Made by a program: the position numbers and the translations under genes. A model generated the notes under the pieces. It was not told where the DNA came from, searched no databases, and worked only from the letters and a program-made list of their open reading frames with translations. A stretch of DNA of 32,986 nt from an uncultured Erysipelotrichaceae bacterium (GTDB lineage: Bacteria; Bacillota_I; Bacilli_A; Erysipelotrichales; Erysipelotrichaceae). How positions within the stretch are numbered: the first letter of the stretch is position 1; every line of letters begins with the position of its first letter. This document shows, in pieces, positions 21,964 through 29,784 of this stretch. The DNA lies in assembly GCA_946537255.1 (NCBI GenBank), contig CAMNFS010000018.1, positions 1-32,986 on the forward strand, in the 5' to 3' direction.

Positions 21964-22577
21964 CAGAAAAGGAAAAGATGATTCAGGGGCTTCTGTATGA
22001 TCCGTCTGACCCGGAACTGTACAGACTTCAGATCCGGGCAAGGCGTCTTGCAAGAGCGTACAACGCGATCGATGAGGAAGAGGCGGAAAAACGGGAAGCG
22101 GTACTGAAGGAACTGCTGTGTGAAAGTGAGAATATTCCGTATCTTGCCGGGCCGATCCACTTTGACTACGGGTTCAATACCCGGTTCGGGAAATACTGCT
22201 TCGCAAATTTCAACTTCATCTGTCTGGATGTGGCACCGATTACAATCGGAGAGAATGTGCTGATGGGGCCGAATGTGACACTGGCCGCGCCGATGCACCC
22301 GCTGATGGCAGAGGAGCGCAACATCCGCTTTCACAAAGACGGCTCGATCTATAATCTGGAATACGCGAAGCCGATTGTGATTGAAGACAGCTGCTGGCTG
22401 GCAGGCAATGTGACAGTCTGCGGCGGCGTAACCATTCATGAGGGTGCCGTGATCGGCGCCGGAAGTGTTGTGACAAGGGACATTCCGCCCCGCTGTATCG
22501 CGGCCGGCAGTCCCTGCCGCGTGATTCGTCCGTTGACGGAAGCGGATTATATGGAAAAGGAGAAACAGCTGGTATGA
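21960..22577 (+). CDS. maa: Maltose/galactoside-type O-acetyltransferase
   Basis: A left-handed beta-helix acetyltransferase of the LacA/Maa/NodL group, which moves acetyl from acetyl-CoA to sugar hydroxyls. It has the N-terminal helical MAC domain (EKEKMIQGLLYDPSDPEL), hexapeptide repeats (ITIGENVLMGPNVTL, IVIEDSCWLAGNVTV), the catalytic His113 in APMHPL, and the usual C-terminus AAGSPCRVIRPL. The length of 205 residues is typical. It overlaps both neighbours by four bases (ATGA), so it is translationally coupled to the dehydratase-like lipoprotein and the PTS permease. Acetylation of sugars that enter through that permease is the usual interpretation for such pairs. Confidence 0.93.
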   Translation: MTEKEKMIQGLLYDPSDPELYRLQIRARRLARAYNAIDEEEAEKREAVLKELLCESENIPYLAGPIHFDYGFNTRFGKYCFANFNFICLDVAPITIGENVLMGPNVTLAAPMHPLMAEERNIRFHKDGSIYNLEYAKPIVIEDSCWLAGNVTVCGGVTIHEGAVIGAGSVVTRDIPPRCIAAGSPCRVIRPLTEADYMEKEKQLV

Positions 22578-24256
22578 GTGAGGGGAAAAAGAAAGGATTT
22601 CTTCCGATTGATTTTGAGTTTCTCCAGAAACTCGGAAAGGCGCTGATGTCCGTGATCGCCGTCATGCCGGCGGCGGGGCTTGCGATCAGTCTCGGCAATG
22701 TGATCATGATGATCTTTCCATCCGGTCTCGGAAATCAGATCGGATCGGTGGTTTCCAGTCTTGGCTGGGGTGTCATTACCAATCTGCATATTCTGTTCGC
22801 GGCCGCGATCGGCGGATCCTGGACGAAGGACCGGGCCGGGGGAGCGTTCGCGGCAGTCATCTGCTTTATTCTCATCAATATTCTGACCGGCTCGATGCTT
22901 GGAGTCAGCGCGGAAATGCTGGAAACAGAAGGGGCAGTGACGCATACCTTCTTTGGAAAGGCAATTCCTGTCAGTGATTATTTCGTCAGTGTGCTCGGCG
23001 CTCCGGCACTCAACATGGGTGTCTTTGTCGGAATCATCTCCGGCTTTGTCGGAGCGGCTGCCTATAACAGGTACTATAATTTCCGCGGCCTTCCCGCGGC
23101 ACTTTCCTTCTTCAACGGCAAGCGCTTTGTGCCGCTGGTATGCATGGCCTATTCCGTTCTGGCAGCTCTTGTGATTTCGCTTTTCTGGCCGGAGGTTCAG
23201 GGTCTGATCAACGCGTTCGGCATCTGGATCGCCAATTCCTCCTCAACCTCGCCGATTCTGGCTCCGTTTATCTATGGAATGCTGGAACGACTGCTTCTTC
23301 CGTTCGGGCTTCATCACATGCTGACGATCCCGATGAACTATACCTCCTTCGGAGGCACCTATATCATCGCGACCGGCGCGGATGCCGGGAAGGCGGTCTA
23401 TGGCCAGGATCCGCTCTGGCTTGCCTGGGTGACGGATCTTATCAACTATAAGCACGCTGGGAATATGGCTGCCTATCAGAACCTTCTGACCACCGTGACC
23501 CCGGCCCGTTTCAAAGCCGGACAGATGATCGGCGCGAGCGGCCTTCTGCTTGGTGTGGCCCTTGCCATGTACCGGCAGACGGAACCGCAGTACCGGAAAA
23601 AAATGCACTCCATGTTTCTTTCCACGGCAGCGGCAGTTTTCCTGACCGGTGTGACGGAGCCGATCGAATTCATGTTCATGTTCTGCGCAGTACCGCTGTA
23701 TGTCGTCTACGCCATCCTGCAGGGGATTGCGTTCGCGATGGCGGGTGTGATTCATCTGCGGGTTCATTCCTTCGGCAATCTGGAACTGCTCTCCCGCGTT
23801 CCTCTGGCTGTGGAAGCGGGACTGACGGGTGATCTGATCAATTTTGTGATCTGCACGGCTGTCTTTTTCGGGGTCGGATATTTTACCGCCTTCTATATGA
23901 TCAAGATGTTCAACTTTGCTACACCGGGGAGAAACGGAAACATTCCGGAAGAGATGTCGGAGAAAGCTCAGCCTCAGGATTCACCTTCCGCATCCGTTTC
24001 TTCTGAGGAAAAGAAACCGGCCGGTTCTCAGGCGGAGCGCATCATCGCTTTGCTTGGCGGCAGAGACAACATCATCGATGTGGACGCATGCATGACAAGA
24101 CTGCGGGTAACGGTAAAGGATCCTGCCGCGGTAGCGGAGCTTTCAGACTGGAAGGCGGAAGGAGCGCTTGGCCTCATTAAAAAGGACAACGGCGTGCAGG
24201 CAGTATACGGACCGAAGGCGGATATCCTGAAATCGGATATTCAGGATATTCTATGA
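22574..24256 (+). CDS. PTS sugar permease EIICB (glucose/maltose/N-acetylglucosamine superfamily)
   Basis: A phosphotransferase-system permease that imports and phosphorylates a sugar. Residues ~15-450 form the multi-spanning EIIC domain, including AVMPAAGLAISLGNVI, the substrate-loop region LLLPFGLHHMLTIPMNYTSF and GVTEPIEFMFMF with the conserved Glu. A Ser/Pro/Lys linker leads to the C-terminal EIIB domain, whose phospho-Cys is Cys506 in VDACMTRLRVTV. There is no EIIA domain, so a separate EIIA must serve it. It overlaps the acetyltransferase and the next gene by ATGA on both sides. The HHMLTIP motif suits the maltose/glucose branch (MalX or PtsG-like), but substrate is uncertain. Confidence 0.93.
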   Translation: MSEGKKKGFLPIDFEFLQKLGKALMSVIAVMPAAGLAISLGNVIMMIFPSGLGNQIGSVVSSLGWGVITNLHILFAAAIGGSWTKDRAGGAFAAVICFILINILTGSMLGVSAEMLETEGAVTHTFFGKAIPVSDYFVSVLGAPALNMGVFVGIISGFVGAAAYNRYYNFRGLPAALSFFNGKRFVPLVCMAYSVLAALVISLFWPEVQGLINAFGIWIANSSSTSPILAPFIYGMLERLLLPFGLHHMLTIPMNYTSFGGTYIIATGADAGKAVYGQDPLWLAWVTDLINYKHAGNMAAYQNLLTTVTPARFKAGQMIGASGLLLGVALAMYRQTEPQYRKKMHSMFLSTAAAVFLTGVTEPIEFMFMFCAVPLYVVYAILQGIAFAMAGVIHLRVHSFGNLELLSRVPLAVEAGLTGDLINFVICTAVFFGVGYFTAFYMIKMFNFATPGRNGNIPEEMSEKAQPQDSPSASVSSEEKKPAGSQAERIIALLGGRDNIIDVDACMTRLRVTVKDPAAVAELSDWKAEGALGLIKKDNGVQAVYGPKADILKSDIQDIL

Positions 24257-25125
24257 AGCTGCTTACATTGAATCTGCACAGTCACGACCGCAGCTTTGAA
24301 AAGTCTCATCTGCAGGCGCGGCTTGAGATCCTGGCGGAATTCATACGAAGTCAGAAACCGGACGTGATTGCCATGCAGGAATGCAGTCAGGAAAAGGACG
24401 CCCCGATAATGAAAACACCCGGGCAGGGATTTGTGCCGCTGAAGGAACAGATGCCGCTGCGGGAAGGAAATGCCGCCGCCCTGCTCTGCGAGCTGCTTCG
24501 GGAAGAGGATGGTTTCTGGAACTGGAGCTGGTGCGGTGTCAAACTCGGTTATGACATCTTTGAGGAAGGGCTTGCGCTGTTCAGCCGGATTCCGATGACA
24601 TCGGTTTCGGATTACTGGATTTCCACAGTCCGGGACAGATCGAACTGGAAAAGCAGAAAGGCGCTTGTGGCTCAGCTGGAAAATCATCTCTGTGTCTGTG
24701 ATGTGCATATGGGCTGGTGGAATGATGAAGAAGAATGTTTCCATGATCAGATGAACCGGCTTCAGAATATTCTTTCCGGAAAAGAACAGGTGTTTCTGAT
24801 GGGAGATTTCAATTCTCCGTCCGATGTCAGGGGAGAAGGCTATGACCGGATGAAGGAACTTGGCTGGATCGATACCTATGACCTGGCACAGGAAAAGGAC
24901 AGCGGGATCACCGTACCGGGAGAAATTGACGGATGGCGGGACGGAAAGAAGAACGGGAAGCGTCTGGATTATATCTGGACAGACCGCCTATGTTCTTTCA
25001 AACGCTCCCTTACGGTATTCAGCGGTATCAATGAACCGGTGATCTCAGATCATTTCGGCGTTCTTCTGGATGGATTCTCACCGGAGGATGCGCGTGATTC
25101 CAATCTCAGAGAAGAAAAGATATAA
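24253..25125 (+). CDS. Endonuclease/exonuclease/phosphatase family protein
   Basis: An EEP-superfamily metal-dependent phosphodiesterase of 290 residues. Visible active-site pieces are LTLNLHS (Asn7), IAMQECSQ (Glu43), CVCDVHMGWW (His), LMGDFNSP (Asp and Asn) and VISDHFGVL (Asp-His pair). It has no signal peptide. It is the last gene of the overlapping operon with dehydratase, acetyltransferase and PTS permease. The substrate could be a sugar phosphate, a phospholipid head group or nucleic acid; the operon context favours a metabolic substrate, but this is inference. Confidence 0.88.
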   Translation: MKLLTLNLHSHDRSFEKSHLQARLEILAEFIRSQKPDVIAMQECSQEKDAPIMKTPGQGFVPLKEQMPLREGNAAALLCELLREEDGFWNWSWCGVKLGYDIFEEGLALFSRIPMTSVSDYWISTVRDRSNWKSRKALVAQLENHLCVCDVHMGWWNDEEECFHDQMNRLQNILSGKEQVFLMGDFNSPSDVRGEGYDRMKELGWIDTYDLAQEKDSGITVPGEIDGWRDGKKNGKRLDYIWTDRLCSFKRSLTVFSGINEPVISDHFGVLLDGFSPEDARDSNLREEKI

Positions 25126-25212
25126 GGTATGTTTTTCATTGTAATTTAGGGTTTTCTTCAGAATAACTTCACACTGCCGGAGTACATTTATGACTGTCAG
25201 ATGGAGGTCATT

Positions 25213-26691
25213 ATGACGAAGAAAACATTCAGAACCTGTCTGAAGCCGGCAGTATCCGGACTGCTTGCGGCTGCGCTGCTGATGGGATGCTCTGCATCGA
25301 ATGAATCAGCGGAATCGAAAGAGACAGAAAAAACAGAAGAAAAAGCACCGGAGATGAATTCTGAGCCGATGGAAAAACCGGATGGCGGAAAGCCGGAAGG
25401 AACTCCTCCTGAAAAACCGGATGGACAGGGAGGCCCGGGCGGCGGTCCCGGCGGAGCACCGGGCGGAGGGTCTTCGGATATCACTTATAAAGGCGCTGCG
25501 GAGATCACTTCCAAGACTGAGGAAAAGGATCAGACTTACGCATCCTCGTCCGCGGATGAAAGCGCTCTGATTATTTCCGGTACGGAAGAAGTCACCATCA
25601 CCAATCCTACCGTAACCAAGAGCGGAGATTCCGATGGCGGTGACAGCTGCAGCTTCTATGGCGTGAACGCGGCGGTTCTTGTCAAGGACGGCGCCAGTGC
25701 CGTGATCACCGGCGGTACGATTACCACCGGTGCCGAGGGAGCCAACGGTGTCTTCTCCTATGGCGGTAACGGCGCTCAGAACGGAGCCAGCGGCGATGGG
25801 ACAACGGTGACAGTCCGGGATACTCATATTACAACGACCGGCAACGGGTCCGGCGGAATCATGACAACCGGCGGAGGCGTTACCCTTGCCGAAAACCTCA
25901 CGGTTGAAACCAGCGGACGTTCTTCCGCGGCGATCCGTACGGACCGGGGCGGCGGAACGGTTACTGTGAATGGCGGTTCCTATACCACAGGCGGTCTTGG
26001 TTCCCCGGTGATTTACTCGACCGCGGATGTTACCGTCAGTGATGCCGTACTGGTTTCGAATCTTTCCGAAGGCGTATGCATTGAGGGAAAGAATTCCATT
26101 ACCCTGAATCAGTGTGATCTGACTGCGTCCAACACCGACCGCAACGGCAACGCGTCCTTTCTGGATACGATTATGATTTACCAGTCCATGTCCGGTGACG
26201 CGGACTCCGGAACCTCGTCCTTTACGATGAACGGCGGCAGTCTTACCAGCAAGAGCGGTCACGTATTCCATGTGACCAATACCAACGCCGTTATCTCGCT
26301 CAGCGATGTCAGGATTGTCAATGAAGACAGCGGGAATATTCTTCTTTCGGTCTGTGCGGACGGCTGGAGCGGAGCGGCGAACAAAGCGGAATTCAACGCT
26401 TCGAAGCAGACGCTTGCGGGAACGATTCTGGTCGGAGAGGATTCCGAACTGACCCTGAATCTGAAGGACGGATCTTCCTTCACCGGCGCGATCAGCGGTA
26501 ATATCACCGACGCCTCCGGCAATACAGTTTCCTCGGAAGTCGGAACCGTATCGGTCAGCCTGGATGAAAGCAGCACCTGGACGCTCACGGAAGATACATG
26601 GATTACTTCCTTCAGCGGCAGCGCGTCCTCCATCATCACCAATGGACATACGCTGTATGTAAACGGAACCGCGCTGAGCGGAACCAGATAG
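25213..26691 (+). CDS. Beta-helix surface lipoprotein, carbohydrate-binding-domain-like
   Basis: The protein has 492 residues. A signal peptide ends in lipobox LLMGC (Cys26), followed by a Glu/Lys/Pro-rich stretch and a flexible Gly/Pro linker (GGPGGGPGGAPGGG). The rest is built of short Thr/Ser/Gly/Val-rich strands with repeated patterns such as VTITNPTVTKSGD, AVITGGTITTG, VTVNGGSYTTGG and FTMNGGSLTSKSG, typical of right-handed parallel beta-helices. Such lipoproteins are large-surface adhesins or glycan binders in gut Bacillota. No catalytic motif was seen. ATG 25213 lies 5 bases after GGAGG; ATG 25201 precedes that site. A perfect terminator follows. Confidence 0.85.
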   Translation: MTKKTFRTCLKPAVSGLLAAALLMGCSASNESAESKETEKTEEKAPEMNSEPMEKPDGGKPEGTPPEKPDGQGGPGGGPGGAPGGGSSDITYKGAAEITSKTEEKDQTYASSSADESALIISGTEEVTITNPTVTKSGDSDGGDSCSFYGVNAAVLVKDGASAVITGGTITTGAEGANGVFSYGGNGAQNGASGDGTTVTVRDTHITTTGNGSGGIMTTGGGVTLAENLTVETSGRSSAAIRTDRGGGTVTVNGGSYTTGGLGSPVIYSTADVTVSDAVLVSNLSEGVCIEGKNSITLNQCDLTASNTDRNGNASFLDTIMIYQSMSGDADSGTSSFTMNGGSLTSKSGHVFHVTNTNAVISLSDVRIVNEDSGNILLSVCADGWSGAANKAEFNASKQTLAGTILVGEDSELTLNLKDGSSFTGAISGNITDASGNTVSSEVGTVSVSLDESSTWTLTEDTWITSFSGSASSIITNGHTLYVNGTALSGTR

Positions 26692-26720
26692 TCACTGACG
26701 GAATCAGATTCATAAGTAAG

Positions 26721-26748
26721 GCTCAGGGTTTTGTGCCCTGAGCTTTTT
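26721..26748 (+). terminator. Rho-independent terminator of the beta-helix lipoprotein gene
   Basis: Perfect eight-base arms GCTCAGGG (26721-26728) and CCCTGAGC (26736-26743) with a seven-base loop, followed directly by TTTTT, 29 bases after the stop. Confidence 0.92.
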
Positions 26749-26856
26749 CAGCAGGTGTTCCCTGATGGATTCATGATGTTCTGTCACCCTCAGCGACCGC
26801 ACGCAGAAGACAGAAAGGGGTTTTCATTAGAAACTGATCAATGTGGTTTTTTTCAG

Positions 26857-26862
26857 TATACT
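26857..26862 (+). promoter_or_regulatory. -10 box of the DUF1349 gene
   Basis: TATACT lies 32 bases before ATG 26895, after a T-rich run. The -35 region (CTGATC, about 18 bases upstream) is a poor match. Confidence 0.4.
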
Positions 26863-26894
26863 TCTGGTAACGGAACCCTCGAAGGAGACAGAGA

Positions 26895-27509
26895 ATGAAA
26901 TTCACAGACAGACTGAAATGGACAAGAGAACCGGAACAGTACCGGATTGAAGAGGATCGGATTGAAGTGACAACCATGCCGCATACGGATCTCTGGCAGA
27001 GAACGTATTATCATTTCCGCAATGACAGCGCTCCCGTTCTGCAGATGGAGATTGAGGAACCGTATTTTTCCTTTGTCGTCAGAACTGATTTCAAAGAGAG
27101 TCATCATCGGTTTGATCAGTGCGGAATTGTCATGTATCTGGACGCGGAGCACTGGATCAAGGCTTCGGTGGAATACGAAAATGAGACGTCTGCCCATCTT
27201 GGATCGGTTGTGACGGATCATGGATATTCCGACTGGGCGACGACAGAAATCCCGGCTTCTGTAAAAACCATGTGGTATCGCTTCAGCCGCAGGCAGGATG
27301 ACTTCCGTCTGGAATGTTCCAGGGATGGAAAGACGTTTTCACAGATGCGGATTGCGCATATGTCCATCGCAAAGGGCAGGATTGCCTTCGGCATCTATGC
27401 ATGCAGTCCGGAGGATTCCTCCTTTACCGCGGTTTTTACGGATATGAAGATCACGGAATGTGCCTGGGCTGCCCATGACGGACAGCAGCCGGATGCTGAA
27501 GAAAAATGA
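26895..27509 (+). CDS. DUF1349 family protein (concanavalin-like fold)
   Basis: The protein has 204 residues and no signal peptide. The pattern WQRTYYHFRNDSAPVLQ, FVVRTDFKES, DQCGIVMYLDAEHWIKASVEYEN, LGSVVTDHGYSDWAT, MWYRFSRRQDDFRLECS and IAFGIYACSP is that of DUF1349, a beta-sandwich family related to the accessory domain of beta-xylosidases. Cytosolic stand-alone members are common and their role is poorly known; sugar binding is likely. AAGGAGA is 6 bases before the ATG. It is a single-gene unit, upstream of the MATE gene, with no terminator seen between them. Confidence 0.85.
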   Translation: MKFTDRLKWTREPEQYRIEEDRIEVTTMPHTDLWQRTYYHFRNDSAPVLQMEIEEPYFSFVVRTDFKESHHRFDQCGIVMYLDAEHWIKASVEYENETSAHLGSVVTDHGYSDWATTEIPASVKTMWYRFSRRQDDFRLECSRDGKTFSQMRIAHMSIAKGRIAFGIYACSPEDSSFTAVFTDMKITECAWAAHDGQQPDAEEK

Positions 27510-27600
27510 GATCTTCAGGCAGATTCAGCCGCTGAACGGTTCTGAGAAATTCAGAATCGTTTTTCGAAAACGCATACATTCCGGAAAGCAAACGGTTACA

Positions 27601-27641
27601 TTGAAAGTCTGCTTTTTCAACGGATAATCGAAGGATATAAT
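27601..27641 (+). promoter_or_regulatory. Promoter region of the MATE-ATPase fusion gene
   Basis: TTGAAA (27601-27606) and GATAAT (27623-27628) stand 16 bases apart, a good promoter. A second -10-like TATAAT lies at 27636-27641. The start codon is at 27676. Confidence 0.6.
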
Positions 27642-27649
27642 GCACGGTT

Positions 27650-27664
27650 GTATGCAGTGCATAC
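27650..27664. promoter_or_regulatory. 15-bp perfect palindrome, candidate operator of the MATE gene
   Basis: GTATGCA-G-TGCATAC is a perfect inverted repeat. It begins 8 bases after the TATAAT and ends immediately before the AGGAGGA ribosome binding site at 27664-27670. The position suits a repressor site at or after the transcription start, or an RNA hairpin controlling ribosome access. Confidence 0.5.
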
Positions 27665-27675
27665 AGGAGGAACCC

Positions 27676-29442
27676 ATGGATTTCAGATTAGACGATGCCA
27701 GGCTTCTGAAGGACTTATACTTCAAACTGCTTCCGATACAGATCCTTCTGGCAATGGTGGGAGCGGTGAACGGAATCATATCCGGTCTGTTCGCGACAAA
27801 CTTTGTCGGATCCCACGCAATGACCGCGATCGGACTGTTCACGCCGGTTTTTACATTTCTCGGCGCGGTGATGGCGGTTCTGATCGGAGGCTCTGCGCTG
27901 TTATGCGGAAAGTACATGGGAAACAATCATGTGGAAAAATCCCAGAGTATCTTCTCTGTCAACTTCATTATTTCCTTTGTTCTGTCCCTGATCATCAGCG
28001 TTCTGCTGGTGATTGCGGTATGGAGCGGATTTACAGGGACCATGACGCAGGATCCCATGGTTCTAGCGTCATTCAACAGATATCTGCTGTATATCGCGCC
28101 TGGTATTTTCCCGATGCTGGCAAGCGGACAGCTCGGCGCGTTTCTGTCTCTTGAGAATCAGAGCCGCCGCAATACGGTCTCCGGCATTGCCTTCATCGGC
28201 GTCAATACGCTGCTGCACTTTGTTTTTGTGGCAGTGCTTCATATGGAAGCGGCAGGGCTTGCCCTTGCCTCAACCATCGGCGCCTGGATCTTCATGTGCA
28301 TGCTCGGACAGTATTTCTTCACTTCCAGATCTTCTCTGAAGTTTTCCTTCAGGGATTATGCGCTTTCCGATATCCGCGATATCTTCGTCATCGGCTATCC
28401 GGGCGCGCTTGGCAATCTCTATCAGACGGTCCGGGCCCTTCTGCTCAACGGCATGATTCAAAGAGGCATCGGTTCTGCCGGTATTTCCGCCTTTACGACG
28501 GTCAATTCCCTGCTGGGAGTATTCTGGGCGGTACCCGGGGGAATGCTGACGGTATCGAGAATGCTGATAGGAATCAGTATCGGAGAAGAAGACCGCAAGT
28601 CACTGATTGATGTCATCCGGATCTGTTTCTTCCGGTGCGTACCGATTCAGACCTTCATTTCTGTTCTGATCGCGGTTCTTGCGGTGCCGTTTACAATGAT
28701 GTATTACCAGAACCCGGCGGAACCGGTATTTCAGATGACTGTGGACGGCTTCCGGATTCTTCCCTTCGCGATGCCGTTTGCGATCATTGTCACCAATATG
28801 GTCTGCTATGCGCAGGCATCGGAAAAGAATATCCTCGTGCATGTTCTATCTGTTCTTGACGGGTGGATCAACATCTGCGCACTTTCAGGTATTCTGATTC
28901 CTTTCTTCGGCATGAACGGAGTGTACTGGGCAAATGTGATCAATGGCCTGCTCTGTGTTCTGGTCATTCTGATCTACGCGACAGCGGAAGGCAGGAAATT
29001 CCCGCGCTCCGTGGAGGAACTTATGGCCATACCGAAGTCCTTCGGAGTCAATGAGGATGAGCGGGTTGACATCGCGGTTCATAATCTCGATGAAGTGGTG
29101 AAGGTATCACAGACCGTCGGTGATTTCTGCAGGGAACGGGGAATTGACCGGCGCCGCAGCTTCTTCGCTTCGCTTGCCCTTGAGGAAATGGCAGGATATA
29201 TTGTCGCCAATCGGTTTCATGGAAAACCTCATACAATTGATATCCGTGTGACTCACAAGGAGGATGATGTGATTCTGCGCATCAAGGATGACTGTGAACC
29301 ATTCAATCCGGAGGATATGGTGGAGCTGGTTGATCCGGATGATCCGGTAAAGAACATGGGAATCAAGGCAGTCTACCGATCTGCCAAAAGCGTGCAGTAT
29401 CAGAATATTCTGGGACTGAATGTACTGACCATGCGCATCTGA
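27676..29442 (+). CDS. MATE family transporter fused to a histidine-kinase-type ATPase-like domain
   Basis: The protein has 588 residues. The first ~450 form a 12-helix MATE exporter, which uses cation gradients to expel drugs or metabolites; typical pieces are LLPIQILLAMVGAVNGIISGLF, IAPGIFPMLASGQLGAFLSLENQSRRNT and GYPGALGNLYQTVRALLLNG. The last ~130 residues are an RsbW/HATPase-like domain with SFFASLALEEMAGYIVANRF (N-box), ILRIKDDCEPFNP (G1-like) and a final MGIKAVYRSAKSVQYQNILG. At the N-box the usual Mg-binding Asn after LEEMAG is Tyr, so ATP binding may be lost. ATG 27676 follows AGGAGGA at 5 bases; the longer frame from 27640 crosses the palindrome. The fused domain may sense or regulate; this is inference. 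Confidence 0.9.
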   Translation: MDFRLDDARLLKDLYFKLLPIQILLAMVGAVNGIISGLFATNFVGSHAMTAIGLFTPVFTFLGAVMAVLIGGSALLCGKYMGNNHVEKSQSIFSVNFIISFVLSLIISVLLVIAVWSGFTGTMTQDPMVLASFNRYLLYIAPGIFPMLASGQLGAFLSLENQSRRNTVSGIAFIGVNTLLHFVFVAVLHMEAAGLALASTIGAWIFMCMLGQYFFTSRSSLKFSFRDYALSDIRDIFVIGYPGALGNLYQTVRALLLNGMIQRGIGSAGISAFTTVNSLLGVFWAVPGGMLTVSRMLIGISIGEEDRKSLIDVIRICFFRCVPIQTFISVLIAVLAVPFTMMYYQNPAEPVFQMTVDGFRILPFAMPFAIIVTNMVCYAQASEKNILVHVLSVLDGWINICALSGILIPFFGMNGVYWANVINGLLCVLVILIYATAEGRKFPRSVEELMAIPKSFGVNEDERVDIAVHNLDEVVKVSQTVGDFCRERGIDRRRSFFASLALEEMAGYIVANRFHGKPHTIDIRVTHKEDDVILRIKDDCEPFNPEDMVELVDPDDPVKNMGIKAVYRSAKSVQYQNILGLNVLTMRI

Positions 29443-29587
29443 TGCATGGATGCATGCATCTTCCCGGACTGAGAGAAACGCGGAAAAGATGGTGAGTACG
29501 GAAATCCCCGCAGATCCACCCACAGTCTTCAACGATTCCGGCGGAAGCTCCGAATCTTCTGACTTCTTACCGCAGATAAGACAGGAT
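29443..29587. other. Gene-free stretch after the MATE gene
   Basis: Both strands of 29443-29784 lack a believable gene; the frames present have no ribosome binding site and random-looking composition. It starts with clustered ATGCAT words (29443-29460) and then holds two terminators described separately. Nothing else was seen. Confidence 0.5.
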
Positions 29588-29625
29588 CCCCTTTGGGCAG
29601 GCAGTCTCTTCCAAAGGGGTTTTTC
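29588..29625 (+). terminator. Rho-independent terminator downstream of the MATE gene
   Basis: Perfect nine-base arms CCCCTTTGG (29588-29596) and CCAAAGGGG (29611-29619), then TTTTTCC. It lies 145 bases after the MATE stop, leaving a long 3' untranslated region. Confidence 0.85.
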
Positions 29626-29752
29626 CTTGTCAGGGAACTGTCCGTTCATCCGGATCGATGTACGGGCATCTTTCCGGCAGCGCATCCCGATTGAATGCAT
29701 CACATGCGGAAATGTGAAATCTCAGGTTCAGGAGGTACTGTACCCGGATTCA

Positions 29753-29778
29753 TAAAAGAACCCGGCTGGCATGCCGGG
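29753..29778 (-). terminator. Rho-independent terminator of the HEXXH protein gene
   Basis: On the minus strand CCCGGC and GCCGGG form a perfect six-base stem with a six-base loop, followed by TTCTTTTAT, just past the stop at 29785. Confidence 0.7.
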
Positions 29779-29784
29779 GAACTC

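Noticed and set aside
20899-22053. Minus-strand open frame of 384 codons opposite the dehydratase-like gene
   Set aside because: Shadow of the prephenate dehydratase-like gene and its leader; no ribosome binding site or domain.
25440-25470. GGCCCGGGCGG-type repeats that look like a tandem repeat
   Set aside because: They encode the Gly/Pro linker of the lipoprotein and are explained by that.
25306-26649. Minus-strand open frame opposite the beta-helix lipoprotein
   Set aside because: Produced by the repetitive Gly/Thr-rich codons of the real gene; no independent evidence.
29443-29460. Clustered ATGCATG words, also seen near 2830, 7670, 14533 and 20243
   Set aside because: The word is a short palindrome and the sites share no wider sequence or constant position, so a dispersed repeat family is not supported beyond the two peptide upstream regions.
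29450-29755. Possible 101-aa plus-strand gene after the MATE gene
   Set aside because: It runs through a strong terminator, has no ribosome binding site and no recognisable sequence.
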